The position numbers and the translations under genes were made by a program. Below are positions 52,065 to 60,989 of a DNA stretch of 64,000 nucleotides, one piece after another (the stretch's first letter is position 1; every line of letters starts with the position of its first letter). A model generated the notes under the pieces. It saw only the letters and a list, made by a program, of their open reading frames with translations. It ran no database searches and had not been told where the DNA came from. Source of the DNA: Planctomycetota bacterium (lineage in GTDB: Bacteria > Planctomycetota > UBA1135 > GCA-002686595); contig JADHOC010000012.1 of NCBI GenBank assembly GCA_016779205.1, positions 62,001-126,000 of the forward strand. Direction: 5' to 3'.

Positions 52065-52975
52065 GGGTTCGTCCGATGAGGGACCGCGTCGAGGCGTCCG
52101 GAGAGGCCGAAGCGATCGAGCAGGGGCCCCAGGGTACCCGGGTCCGCGCCGCGATAGGCGAGGCGGTCCAGCGTGGCGTCCAGGGGAGCGTCCGTCGCGC
52201 AGGTGGCGAGGTCCCGCGAGAGGAACGCGGCCTCGCGGTGCTCCGCGAGCTTCTTGCCGAGGGTCCGAGCCCCGCGGATCGTGAGCCCGGCCACGCGGTC
52301 GAGGTCACCGTAGAGCTCATCGAGGTCCGCGAACTCCTGCAGCAGCGCCACGGCGGTCTTGGGGCCGACCCCGCGCACCCCGGGGATGTTGTCCACGCTG
52401 TCCCCCGCCAGCCCCAGGAGCTCCCGGATCTGCTCGGGCCGGACCCCGAAGCGCTCGACCACGTCCGCTGGCCCGAGGCGTGTCCCCCGGGCGAAGTCCA
52501 GGAACCAGGTCCGCTCATCCACCAGCTGGGCGAGGTCCTTGTCCGCGGTGACCACCACGGTCTCCTCGACCTCGGGCGAGAAGCGGACCTTGGCGGTCGC
52601 CACGAGGTCGTCCGCCTCGTAGCGATCGTCGATGCAGCAGAAGGCGCCCATGGCCGCCGCGACCTCCTGACAGCGATCGAGCTGCGCGACGAGGTCCTCG
52701 TCCGGCAGGTCACGGTTCGCCTTGTACTCCGGATAGACGTCGTTCCGGAAGCTCGTGGTCAGGCTGCCGTCGAAGGCCACGAGCAGGTGCTCGGGGCGCT
52801 CCTCGCGGATGAACCGCGCCAGCATGTCGACGAACCCCCGCACGGCGTTGATCGGGCGTCCCTCGGGATCCGTGAGGGACGAGGGGAGCGAGAAGAAGGC
52901 CCGGAAGATGTACGGGCTGGCGTCGACCAGGTGCAGGCGCCGCGGGGCCGCCCCGGCGTGGGCTTGGTTCTGCAT
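52061..52975 (-). CDS. Stand-alone 5'-3' exonuclease (PolA N-domain type)
   Basis: A protein of 304 residues matching the 5'-3' exonuclease/flap-endonuclease domain of DNA polymerase I: LHLVDASPYIFRAFF, FDGSLTTSFRNDVYPEYKANR, EADDLVATAK, VTADKDLAQLVD, and the helix-hairpin-helix GVRGVGPKTAVALL. No polymerase domain follows. It may remove primers or flaps, with PolA encoded elsewhere. A TACCCT hexamer lies nine bases before the ATG. Confidence 0.93.
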   Translation of the reverse strand: MQNQAHAGAAPRRLHLVDASPYIFRAFFSLPSSLTDPEGRPINAVRGFVDMLARFIREERPEHLLVAFDGSLTTSFRNDVYPEYKANRDLPDEDLVAQLDRCQEVAAAMGAFCCIDDRYEADDLVATAKVRFSPEVEETVVVTADKDLAQLVDERTWFLDFARGTRLGPADVVERFGVRPEQIRELLGLAGDSVDNIPGVRGVGPKTAVALLQEFADLDELYGDLDRVAGLTIRGARTLGKKLAEHREAAFLSRDLATCATDAPLDATLDRLAYRGADPGTLGPLLDRFGLSGRLDAVPHRTNP

Positions 52976-52984
52976 GACCCGCCG

Positions 52985-52990
52985 AGGGTA
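52985..52990 (-). promoter_or_regulatory. TACCCT element 9 bases before the exonuclease start
   Basis: GTTACCCT is followed by nine bases and the ATG at 52975, again fitting the recurring short-spacing element. Confidence 0.42.
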
Positions 52991-53044
52991 ACAGCGCCGC
53001 TCGAGATGATCGCCGTGGCGCGCCCCCAGGGGCCGCCGGACCGC

Positions 53045-53284
53045 TCAGGCCCGCCGCGCCCGGGCATCCGCCCGGTAACCGGCGAGCCTCTCGACCGCTC
53101 CCGGCAGCTCGGGATCCAGGTCGAGCGCGTGCTCGAGGTGCCGGATCGCCTCCACGGTGCGCCCCTGGGCCTCGAGGACCACCGCGAGGTGGTGGTGGGC
53201 CTGCGGCAGTTCAGGGGCCATGGCGAGGGTGGCCCTGAGCCGCACCTCGGCTTGCTCGTACTCGCCGCGGAGGTGAGGTTCCAC
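53045..53284 (-). CDS. Small TPR protein
   Basis: A frame of 79 residues with two TPR-type helix pairs (GEYEQAEVRLRATLAMAPELPQ, then AHHHLAVVLEAQGRTVEAI). The GTG at 53284 is the first usable start, but in-frame coding resemblance extends upstream (ARDLLKPLRRAV) with no ATG or GTG, so the true N-terminus may be longer and start at CTG or the gene may be a fragment. Function unknown. Confidence 0.6.
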   Translation of the reverse strand: MEPHLRGEYEQAEVRLRATLAMAPELPQAHHHLAVVLEAQGRTVEAIRHLEHALDLDPELPGAVERLAGYRADARARRA

Positions 53285-53368
53285 CGCGCGGCGGAGGGGC
53301 TTCAGCAGATCTCGCGCCGACGGTCCGGTGCAGGGAGCCAGGCGCGCCGCACCCGAAGGCGCGGCGCT

Positions 53369-53392
53369 GGCAGGCTGGCAGGCTGGCAGGCT
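53369..53392. repeat. Three tandem copies of GGCAGGCT
   Basis: Three perfect 8-base units in a row. Because the unit is not a multiple of three, a copy-number change would shift any reading frame crossing it, including a possible N-terminal extension of the small TPR protein. Confidence 0.8.
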
Positions 53393-53593
53393 GATGGGTG
53401 GATTCGCGGGCGCATGGCGATGGGATCAGGCCGCGTGTCCGCGCGAGGGGTCCCGCGCTTCACTCGACTGTTCGACCATCCGGGCCCGGTGCTTTAGGGA
53501 TTTTCGACGACCCCCGCCTGGCGCATCGGGAGCCTCCTCTCCCCCAGGGAATCGCTCCCCCCATTCGGCGGTATCGGGATCCCTGGAACCCTC

Positions 53594-53599
53594 TATCCT
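53594..53599 (+). promoter_or_regulatory. -10-like TATCCT upstream of the cytochrome c gene
   Basis: TATCCT lies 56 bases before the ATG at 53656. Unlike the other copies in this window it would give a leader of about 50 bases. Confidence 0.35.
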
Positions 53600-53655
53600 G
53601 GGTCCGCCTCGCGGGCTTGAACGGCCCAACGAATCCTCGATCCAGAGAGCTCTCG

Positions 53656-54708
53656 ATGACGCTTCAAAGACTCCTCTTGGCCGCAGGCGCGGCCTCGGTG
53701 CTCGTCGCCTTCGCCACGCCGGAAGGCCCGGCGACTCCCGCCCCCCTGAAGACCCCCGACGGGCTCGACGCGAAGGCTCTGTACATGGAGCACTGCGCCA
53801 GCTGCCATGGGGAGACCGGCGACGGGAAGGGCAACGAGGAGCTCGAGCGCCCCGCCCGGAGCTTCCTGCTCGGCGGCTACTCCTACGGCAACACCCAGAA
53901 CGCCGTGCGACGCTCCGTCATCCACGGGATCCCCGGAACGCCCATGCCCGCCTTTGGAGCCACCCTCGGCGCCGACGAGATCAACGCGGTCGCGGACTAC
54001 GTGATCAGCCTCGGCCCTCCGGGCACCATCGTGCAGCCCGGGGAGAGCGTCCTCGTGGTCGAGGACCGCCCGATGGTCGTCAAGGGCATGATGCCCGCCC
54101 ACGAGCAGGGGGCCTTCCGCGAACCCCGGAGCCTCGTCGTTGGCTTCCCCAACGGCACGACCTTCCAGTTCCGCGCCGAGGACAGCCGCCTCCTGACAGT
54201 TCGACAGGGCGAATTCCTGGACCGGCGCGACTGGGGCGGCCGCGGCGGCGCCGAGCTGCAGCCCCTCGGCTCCCTCACCTGGAAGGCCAGCCGCGCCTCC
54301 CGCGACTTCACCGAGTTCTCGGACGCGAAGACCGGGAAGGGCCTCCGCCGCAAAGTCAAGCGCACCGAGATCAAGGGTGACGACGTCTGGATTCACTTCG
54401 ACCTCATCGACGGGGCAGGCGACCGCTTCGGCGGCGGCCAGGAGTTCCTGTCCTTCCTGATGGTGAATGACGTCCCCGTCCCCATGCGCGCCATCCTCGG
54501 CAGCGGAGAAGGCCGCGCGATCGCGCTCAGCGAGCTGCCCGGGAAGAAGAGCCGCGCCAGCAATTCGATCGACGTCACGACCACCCCGAACGGCCTCGTG
54601 GCGTGCGCCCTCGATGACGCTCCCAACATGCGCATCTACCTCCACGCCCCCGCGTGGACCCCCTCGCTCGCCGCTGCCTTTGACGCCTCGCTCCAGAAGA
54701 AGGACTGA
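53656..54708 (+). CDS. Exported cytochrome c domain protein
   Basis: A protein of 350 residues with a signal peptide (residues 1-20). A c-type haem site CASCHGE at about residues 48-52, followed by RSVIHGIPGTPMPAFG with the probable Met ligand, forms a cytochrome c domain of about residues 30-120. The remaining 230 residues are a beta-rich domain of unknown family. It is four bases ahead of the PVC propeller/DUF1080 gene and is probably its redox partner. Confidence 0.9.
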   Translation: MTLQRLLLAAGAASVLVAFATPEGPATPAPLKTPDGLDAKALYMEHCASCHGETGDGKGNEELERPARSFLLGGYSYGNTQNAVRRSVIHGIPGTPMPAFGATLGADEINAVADYVISLGPPGTIVQPGESVLVVEDRPMVVKGMMPAHEQGAFREPRSLVVGFPNGTTFQFRAEDSRLLTVRQGEFLDRRDWGGRGGAELQPLGSLTWKASRASRDFTEFSDAKTGKGLRRKVKRTEIKGDDVWIHFDLIDGAGDRFGGGQEFLSFLMVNDVPVPMRAILGSGEGRAIALSELPGKKSRASNSIDVTTTPNGLVACALDDAPNMRIYLHAPAWTPSLAAAFDASLQKKD

Positions 54709-54712
54709 CCCG

Positions 54713-57325
54713 ATGATCACACTCGCCATCTGCAGCGCCCTCGTCGCCCAGGACCCCGCCTTCGCCGCCAGCGAGGCCGACGCCTACACCCTTGAGTACC
54801 TCAAGACTCCGGACGGCTGCGTCCTCGAGGTCGGAGGCATGGACCTCCTCTCCGACGGTCGGCTCGTGGTCAGCACGCGCCGCGGTCAGGTCTGGATCGT
54901 CGAGGATCCCCTAGGCGACGACTTCGAGAACGCGAAGGTGACCCTCTTCCACGAGGGGCTCTGGGAGGGCCTCGGCCTCGACGTCAAGGACGACGAGATC
55001 CACGTCATCCAGCGCGGCGAGATCTCGAAGCTGCTGGACACCGACGGAGACGGCCGCTGTGACGTGATCGAGACCGTCGCCAGCGACTGGGGCGTGTCGG
55101 GCCACTACCACGAGTTCGCCTTCGGCCTCCCCCGGGACAGCAAGGGCAACTGGTGGATGGGCCTCAACGTCAGCTTCGGCGACCCCGAGTGGTGGCACGG
55201 CCGCTCGACGGTCCCCTACCGCGGGTGGGTCCTGCGGGTCTCCCCGGACGGCACGGTCACCCCATGGGCCAGCGGCGTCCGCAGCCCCAACGGCGTGGCG
55301 GTGGACAGCCAGGACCGGGTCTTCGTGACGGACAACCAGGGCGACTGGGTGGCCTCGAGTCCGATCTACCACATCCAGAAGGACGGCTTCTACGGTCACC
55401 CCAAGAGCCTCAACTGGACCGAGGACTACCGCTCCACGGGCAAGCTCGCCCACGACGAGATCCCGCCTGCCCGCGCCGCCACCGGACGCACGACGCCGGC
55501 AATCTGGATCCCCTACCAGTGGTCGCGCTCCACGGGCAACCTGCTCGAGGACCGCTCCGGCGGGGCGTTTGGCCTCGAGGACGGCCAGTTCGTGGTCGCC
55601 GAGCTGACCAACGGCATGATCCTGCGCGCTGGCTTCGAGGAGGTGCAGGGCCAACTCCAGGGCTGGATCGCGCCCCTGCGCCAGGAGATCGGTTCGGTCA
55701 ACCGGGTCCTCCAGGCCCCTGACGGCACGGTCTTCTGCGGCCTCACGAACCGCGGCTGGGGCGGCCGCGCCCCCGCCGACGGGCTCGTGCGAGTGCGCCG
55801 CACCGCCGCCGAGGCCATGGACCTGGCGGGCATGACCCTCCTGGACTTGGACGAGGAGACGGAGAGCTTCGGGTTCGAGATCGCCTTCACCCATCCAGTC
55901 CACGGCGACTGGGAGCCCTCGGCGGACCGCGTGAAGATGATCTCTTACGACTACGACTACTGGTGGGAGTACGGCTCCCCCGAGCGGCACGTCACCGAGC
56001 TGGAGCTCTCGGACGTCCAGCTCTCCGAGGACCGCACCCGCCTCGTCGTCCGGTCCTTCGACATCTTCCCTGCCACCTGCGTGCGGATCACGATGGACGG
56101 GATCCAGTCGGGAAGCGGCGCGCCGCTCCTGCACCCCGAGGTCGCCTACACGATCAACCAGCTCCCCAGCGGAGCCCTCACCAACGCCTACGTGTCCAAG
56201 GTCGTGCCGCCGCCCCCGAGCCGGGGCGAGGCGGACGCGGGCGTCCTGCGCCTCTCCTGGGGCGACGCGCTCGGGCAGTTCGAGGCCACCGGCTGGGAGC
56301 TGGTGGACGCCTCCCTGGACCCCGAGGACAAGAAGCGCTTCAAGACTGGCGTCGGCAACGGCGCCCTCGTCAACGCCGGCCCCGACGCCACGGACCTGGT
56401 GACCCGCGGCTCCTTCGGTGACGCCCACGTGCACGTGGAGTTCATGCTCCCCGAGGACTCCGCCTCCGGGGTCGAGCTGGGCAACCTCGGCCGCCTGAAC
56501 CTCTTCCCCGACCCCGAGGTCTGCGGCAGCTTCCAGGGCAATGGCGTCGCCGTGGGCCCCGCCGCGGAGGCCTTCGGAGAGGCCGGTGAGTGGTACCCCC
56601 TCGACGTCTACTACCGCGCCGCCACGGACGAGAGCCCCGGCTTCCTCGATCGCGTGGAGCTCAACGGGGTCACGGTCATCGAGGGCCTCGAGGTCCCGAA
56701 CGCCGGCAAGGGGCGCGCCCCCATCCGCTTCATCGGCTCCCGGGGCGCCGTCGCCGTGCGGAACATCCAGGTCAAGCCCCTGGACCGCCCCGCGGACGCA
56801 GGCGAGTGGGAGTTCCTGGACGCCGGCGCCTCCTGGGACGACTGGGAGCTGGTGGGTGACTGCAACTTCGAGCTCGAGAACGAGGAGCTGATCGGCAAGG
56901 GCGCGCTCGGCTGGCTCTGGGCCCCGGTGGACGACCTCGGGGACGTCACCGTGCGAGCGCGGGTCAAGGTCAACGCCAACGGCGCCGGCGCCCTCATCGT
57001 CCGCGCCGCGGACGGGGACGATGGCGTCGAGGGCTACGAGGTACGCGTGAACGCGTCCTTCCCCGACGACGTTATGACCGGCTCGATCCGCGCCGGGGAG
57101 GTCAGCGAATCGTTGGGCACCCTGCTCATCGCCGCGGACACCTGGGCGGACCTCGAGGTGGACGTCCGCGACGGCGAGGGGGGCACCACCGTGACCGTGC
57201 GCCTCAACGGCGTGCTGGTGAACCAGATGGTCCACGCCGAGGGCTTCGAGCCCGGCGGCCTCGCGCTCCGCTGTGACCACGACGGCACCGTCTTCAAGAT
57301 CCAGAACATCCGGGTCCGCCGATGA
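54713..57325 (+). CDS. PVC-type propeller protein with DUF1080-like C-terminal domains
   Basis: A protein of 870 residues with a short signal. Residues about 20-560 look like a six-bladed sugar dehydrogenase/NHL propeller of the planctomycetal 'membrane-bound dehydrogenase' group (MDLLSDGRLVVSTRRGQVW, SGVRSPNGVAVDSQDRVFVTDN). Two laminin-G-like folds follow (about 600-730 and 745-870), of the DUF1080 / 3-keto-disaccharide hydrolase kind. It is coupled to the metallophosphoesterase by ATGA at 57322 and follows a cytochrome c gene. A periplasmic oxidase or hydrolase of sugars is plausible. ATG at 54713. Confidence 0.88.
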   Translation: MITLAICSALVAQDPAFAASEADAYTLEYLKTPDGCVLEVGGMDLLSDGRLVVSTRRGQVWIVEDPLGDDFENAKVTLFHEGLWEGLGLDVKDDEIHVIQRGEISKLLDTDGDGRCDVIETVASDWGVSGHYHEFAFGLPRDSKGNWWMGLNVSFGDPEWWHGRSTVPYRGWVLRVSPDGTVTPWASGVRSPNGVAVDSQDRVFVTDNQGDWVASSPIYHIQKDGFYGHPKSLNWTEDYRSTGKLAHDEIPPARAATGRTTPAIWIPYQWSRSTGNLLEDRSGGAFGLEDGQFVVAELTNGMILRAGFEEVQGQLQGWIAPLRQEIGSVNRVLQAPDGTVFCGLTNRGWGGRAPADGLVRVRRTAAEAMDLAGMTLLDLDEETESFGFEIAFTHPVHGDWEPSADRVKMISYDYDYWWEYGSPERHVTELELSDVQLSEDRTRLVVRSFDIFPATCVRITMDGIQSGSGAPLLHPEVAYTINQLPSGALTNAYVSKVVPPPPSRGEADAGVLRLSWGDALGQFEATGWELVDASLDPEDKKRFKTGVGNGALVNAGPDATDLVTRGSFGDAHVHVEFMLPEDSASGVELGNLGRLNLFPDPEVCGSFQGNGVAVGPAAEAFGEAGEWYPLDVYYRAATDESPGFLDRVELNGVTVIEGLEVPNAGKGRAPIRFIGSRGAVAVRNIQVKPLDRPADAGEWEFLDAGASWDDWELVGDCNFELENEELIGKGALGWLWAPVDDLGDVTVRARVKVNANGAGALIVRAADGDDGVEGYEVRVNASFPDDVMTGSIRAGEVSESLGTLLIAADTWADLEVDVRDGEGGTTVTVRLNGVLVNQMVHAEGFEPGGLALRCDHDGTVFKIQNIRVRR

Positions 57326-59169
57326 TCCAACGCACCCACCTCATCCTCGCCTTCACCGCGACCCTCGCCCTCGGCGCAGCGTTGCCGCCTGTCTTCCGGG
57401 GCTCCGTCCTCCGGATGGGGAGCTCGGGCGAGATGGAGGGTGCGCTGGCAGGCCCCCTGAGGCGCGCCAACAGCGAGCTCGCCTTCGCCCCCGCGCAGGT
57501 GGGCGGCGGCCTGATCTTCAACGGGAAGGACGACGCGTTCATCTCGACCGGGAGCCAGCAAGGCTGGCTGCCCGCCACGCAGCTACACGTCGGCGCCCTC
57601 GTCTCCGTCGAGACCCCGCGCCGATGGGGTGGGATCGTGGGCGCGGTGGAGGACAACGGCGAGGCCGAGACGGGCTGGATCCTCGGCTACGACGCCTCCG
57701 CCTTCACCCTCATGATCTCCACCGAGGCCACGGACGACGGCGACGGGAAGATGATCACCCTGCGCGCCGATCGCCCCTACGAGTTCGGCCGGCTACACCT
57801 GGTCACCGCCTCGTACGACGGCGAGCGCGCGGAGCTCACCATGGACGGCGTCGTGGTGGCGACGTCCGACGCGCCCGGCGGCCCGATCCTCTACAGCGGG
57901 GAGGAGCGCCTCACCGTCGGCGCCTACCGGGACGTCAACGAGATGTTCCCCCACGATGGGAGGATCGCGGCGCTGGAGATCTTCGACTCGCCGTTCGGCG
58001 GCAAGCTCGCGTTCCACAAGCGCTTCGGAGCGGCCAACCAGACCCCCTGGACGGACGCCACCTTCGACTGGGCCGTCCAGCCCTACCTCACCTGGCCCTC
58101 CACGGACGCGGTCAGCGTCCTCGGCGAGTCCACCTGGCCGTCGGAGGCCGTGGTGCTCGTCCGCCCCGAGTCCCAGGCCGACTGGACCGAGGTCCAATCC
58201 GGAACGCCGGGCTCCCGCCTCCACGAGGTCCGCCTCGAGGGCCTCCAGGCCGACAGGAAGTACTTCTATCAGATGAACCTCATCGGGGCCGCGGACGGCG
58301 ACGCCGTGCCCGTGCTTGAGGGGCCCGTGCGGTCCTTCCGGACAGCTCCGGAGAGCGACAGGAGCGCGTTCACCTTCACGGTCATCGGGGACACCCAGAC
58401 CAACGGCGCCGTGGCCAAGCGGGTCAGTGACCTGGCCTTCGAGCAGCGCCCCAACTTCGTCGTGCACTGCGGCGACCTGGTGGACACGGGCGGCAACAAG
58501 ACCGACTGGACGGAGACCTTCTTCCCCAGCATGCGGCCGCTCATCGAGCACGCCCCGCTGGTCCCCGTCCTCGGCAACCACGAGCAGGACGCGAAGCTGT
58601 ACTACGACTACATGTCGCTGCCCGCGCCCGAGCGCTGGTACTCCCTGCGCTACGGGTCCGCCGAGTTCTTCATGATCGACGGCAACCGCTCCCTGGCCCA
58701 GCGGTCGGAGCAGCTCGCCTGGCTCGACAGGGCGCTGTCCGCTTCCAAGGCGAAGTGGCGCTTCGCCGTGCTCCACCAGCCCCCCTACACCAGCGACTCC
58801 AACGACTACGGCGACACGACCCTGACCTCGTCCACCCGGGGTGACATGAACGTGCGCAACATCGTCCGCTTGCTCGAGGAGCATGGGGTCGACATCTGCT
58901 TCTCGGGTCACGTGCACGACTACGAGCGCACGTTCCCCATCAAGGGCGGCGAGGTGCTCCCCCACCAGGAAGGCGGCGTGCTCTACATCACCGCGGCCGG
59001 CGGCGGCGGCTCCCTCGAGGACTTCGACGGGACGAACACGTGGTTCGGCAATCGCAAGGCGAGGCGTCACCACCACCTCCACGTGGCCATCCTCGGGGAT
59101 GACCTCGAGCTTCAGGCCATGGACGAGGACGGCCGGGTCTTCGACACGCTGCGCCTGCGGGCGCGCTGA
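57322..59169 (+). CDS. Secreted metallophosphoesterase with laminin-G-like domain
   Basis: A 615-residue exported protein (signal residues 1-20). The N-terminal 230 residues resemble a LamG/concanavalin-like jelly roll (NGKDDAFISTGSQQGW, LVTASYDGERAELTMDGVVV). A purple-acid-phosphatase-type catalytic domain follows, with the metal motifs GDTQTNG, CGDLVD, GNHE, VLHQPPYTS and SGHVHDYERT all intact. It should hydrolyse phosphate esters outside the cytoplasm. Third gene of the cytochrome-propeller unit. Confidence 0.92.
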   Translation: MIQRTHLILAFTATLALGAALPPVFRGSVLRMGSSGEMEGALAGPLRRANSELAFAPAQVGGGLIFNGKDDAFISTGSQQGWLPATQLHVGALVSVETPRRWGGIVGAVEDNGEAETGWILGYDASAFTLMISTEATDDGDGKMITLRADRPYEFGRLHLVTASYDGERAELTMDGVVVATSDAPGGPILYSGEERLTVGAYRDVNEMFPHDGRIAALEIFDSPFGGKLAFHKRFGAANQTPWTDATFDWAVQPYLTWPSTDAVSVLGESTWPSEAVVLVRPESQADWTEVQSGTPGSRLHEVRLEGLQADRKYFYQMNLIGAADGDAVPVLEGPVRSFRTAPESDRSAFTFTVIGDTQTNGAVAKRVSDLAFEQRPNFVVHCGDLVDTGGNKTDWTETFFPSMRPLIEHAPLVPVLGNHEQDAKLYYDYMSLPAPERWYSLRYGSAEFFMIDGNRSLAQRSEQLAWLDRALSASKAKWRFAVLHQPPYTSDSNDYGDTTLTSSTRGDMNVRNIVRLLEEHGVDICFSGHVHDYERTFPIKGGEVLPHQEGGVLYITAAGGGGSLEDFDGTNTWFGNRKARRHHHLHVAILGDDLELQAMDEDGRVFDTLRLRAR

Positions 59170-59179
59170 GGAAGACTCC

Positions 59180-60043
59180 CTAGAAGCCGATCGCTGCGGA
59201 GCCGCTGGTCGTGGCGAGTGACACGATGTCACCGAGCTCACGCTCGTCGATCTCCAGGGCCAGGGTCGAGGGCCACACCAACGGGATCGAGAGGTTGTCG
59301 AATCCCTGGGCCGCGAGCAGGCGGCCGAGATGAGTCGAGAATACGGCGACCTGGACCTCCCGGTTCGCCGGGAGCTCGTTGCGACCATCCGCGAGGGCAG
59401 CAGCGGCCGCCTCGATCGCGGGGGGCAGCGACCAGTTGCGCGCGAGCATGAGGCAGAGGGCCGGGCCCACGCGGCTCACCAGCTCCCTGCGCATCCGTGA
59501 GGAAAGCTCGGCGCCCTGGCGCTTCTCCACGCGCTGGATCATCTGGTGGCCCAGCGGCGTCCCGGCGCAGAGAATCAGCCCGGCCAGCATCGAGGCGCGA
59601 TTGGCGCCCAGCTTGGTCGACGACACGCGGTGCGAGATCGCGCCCGCGATTCGCGCGCTGTTCCAGGTCTGTTCTCCCCCGAGCACGCTCTCCAGGACCG
59701 GCCCGAAGACCTGCGAGCGGGCCACCTTGATCACCGCGAGCTCCCACAGCCCGCGCATCCCGATGCGCTGGGCCGCGACGCTCGCTGATTCGACCGGATC
59801 GCTGGCGGCGTAGAGCGCCGAGTTGGCAAGGTTGAGGACCTGCTCCTTGAGCTCCTCGTCACCCTCGAGGATCTCCCCTACCGCAACGGCGTTGTACTCT
59901 CCGCTCACGACGAGCGCGGCCAGCTCCACGGCGGCGCGGCTCAAACGGGGCAGCTCATCTTCCGCCGCCTCCAGTTCGGTGACCAGGGCAGCACGCCACG
60001 CACCGTCCAGCGACTCGGGCACACCATCTTCCAGTGACAGCAT
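59180..60043 (-). CDS. HDOD-domain protein
   Basis: A protein of 287 residues with an HDOD domain, seen in LPRLSRAAVELAALVVSGEYNAVAVGEILEGDEELKEQVLNLANSA and IGMRGLWELAVIKVA. HDOD domains are HD-like signalling modules lacking full catalytic residues. No receiver or GGDEF domain is attached. ATG at 60043 or GTG at 60046. It sits tail-to-tail with the metallophosphoesterase. Confidence 0.88.
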   Translation of the reverse strand: MLSLEDGVPESLDGAWRAALVTELEAAEDELPRLSRAAVELAALVVSGEYNAVAVGEILEGDEELKEQVLNLANSALYAASDPVESASVAAQRIGMRGLWELAVIKVARSQVFGPVLESVLGGEQTWNSARIAGAISHRVSSTKLGANRASMLAGLILCAGTPLGHQMIQRVEKRQGAELSSRMRRELVSRVGPALCLMLARNWSLPPAIEAAAAALADGRNELPANREVQVAVFSTHLGRLLAAQGFDNLSIPLVWPSTLALEIDERELGDIVSLATTSGSAAIGF

Positions 60044-60117
60044 CACGGGGGCTCTATCGAATGCAGATCGGCACCAAGCGAAGGGAAAACACCATATCCA
60101 TGGGGTGCATTCCCGTC

Positions 60118-60966
60118 ATGCGCCCATCCTGGCAGCGCGAGTGCCTACTCGGCCTCGTCGTGCTGCTGTCCTGTTGCGGGACGTTCCCCACGTCCCCCAT
60201 GCCCGCGGCCAGCCCCCCGGGCGTGGTCCTCGCCGTCGGCGGGGGCGGCACCCCGGCCGCTGCGGTCCGGCGAGGGCTCCAGGAGGCCCCGAGGCTGGAG
60301 GGTGGCCCAAGGGTCGCCGTGGTGCCCTTCGCCTCCGCGAGGGAGGATCGCGGGCTCGGGTCCGTGGAGATGTGGCGGGAGGCAGGCGCCCCGTCCGTGA
60401 CCCTGGTCCCCGAGGATGAGGGCGCGCGGAGCCTGCTTGAGAGCGCGGACATCATCTGGCTGGGGGGCGGGAGCCAGAGCCGGCTGATGGAGTCCCTCGA
60501 GCGCCTCGAGCTCGTGGAGTTGATCCGAGACCGACACCGCGCCGGAGCCCTGGTGGGTGGCACCAGCGCCGGCGCCGCGGTCCTGGGGGGGGTCATGATC
60601 TCGGGTGACCCCGAGCCCGACGCCTACACCGGGGGCGCCATGGCACCCCTTCAATCCCTGCAGCTGATCCCCGGGGTGATCGTGGATCAGCACTTCCGGG
60701 AGCGGAAGCGGGAGGGTCGACTCATCAGTGCCCTCCTCGACCAGCCCACGGGGTGGGTCGGCGTGGGGATCTCGGAGGCCACCGCCGCCGTGTTCGAAGG
60801 CGGCACCTTCGAGGTGCTGGGCGAAGGGGTGGTCCTCGTGCTGGACACCTCCAGCGCGCGGGTGGAGCGCGCGGCCTCGGGCGAGCTTCAGCGCGCGAGC
60901 GGGGTCACCCTGTCGATTCACCCGCCCGGAGACCGGCGCGAGATCCCAGGTGCGAGCGGCCCCTGA
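60118..60966 (+). CDS. Lipoprotein of peptidase family S51 (cyanophycinase-like)
   Basis: A protein of 282 residues. The signal ends VVLLSCCGTF, a likely lipobox. The S51 fold is seen in VVLAVGGGGTPAAA, IIWLGGGSQSRLM, the nucleophile GGTSAGAAV (Ser) and VDQHFRERKREGRL with the His/Glu. Homologues include cyanophycinase and isoaspartyl dipeptidases; substrate unknown. Starts at 60061 and 60100 are also possible but would precede the signal peptide. Confidence 0.87.
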   Translation: MRPSWQRECLLGLVVLLSCCGTFPTSPMPAASPPGVVLAVGGGGTPAAAVRRGLQEAPRLEGGPRVAVVPFASAREDRGLGSVEMWREAGAPSVTLVPEDEGARSLLESADIIWLGGGSQSRLMESLERLELVELIRDRHRAGALVGGTSAGAAVLGGVMISGDPEPDAYTGGAMAPLQSLQLIPGVIVDQHFRERKREGRLISALLDQPTGWVGVGISEATAAVFEGGTFEVLGEGVVLVLDTSSARVERAASGELQRASGVTLSIHPPGDRREIPGASGP

Positions 60967-60976
60967 GGGGAGGGCG

Positions 60977-60982
60977 TATCCT
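60977..60982 (+). promoter_or_regulatory. TATCCT element 7 bases before the ThuA gene
   Basis: CGTATCCT is followed by seven bases (CCAGGGT) and the ATG at 60990. It stands just after the S51 stop, so the ThuA gene may be separately transcribed. Confidence 0.45.
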
Positions 60983-60989
60983 CCAGGGT

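Larger units (their letters stand above)
53285..53655. other. Intergenic region before the cytochrome operon
   Basis: These 371 bases divide two divergent genes. They hold a short tandem repeat (53369-53392), an AT-rich ATTTTCG patch near 53500, and the -10-like TATCCT at 53594. Plus-strand frames crossing it have no recognisable homology. No RNA gene was recognised. Confidence 0.5.
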
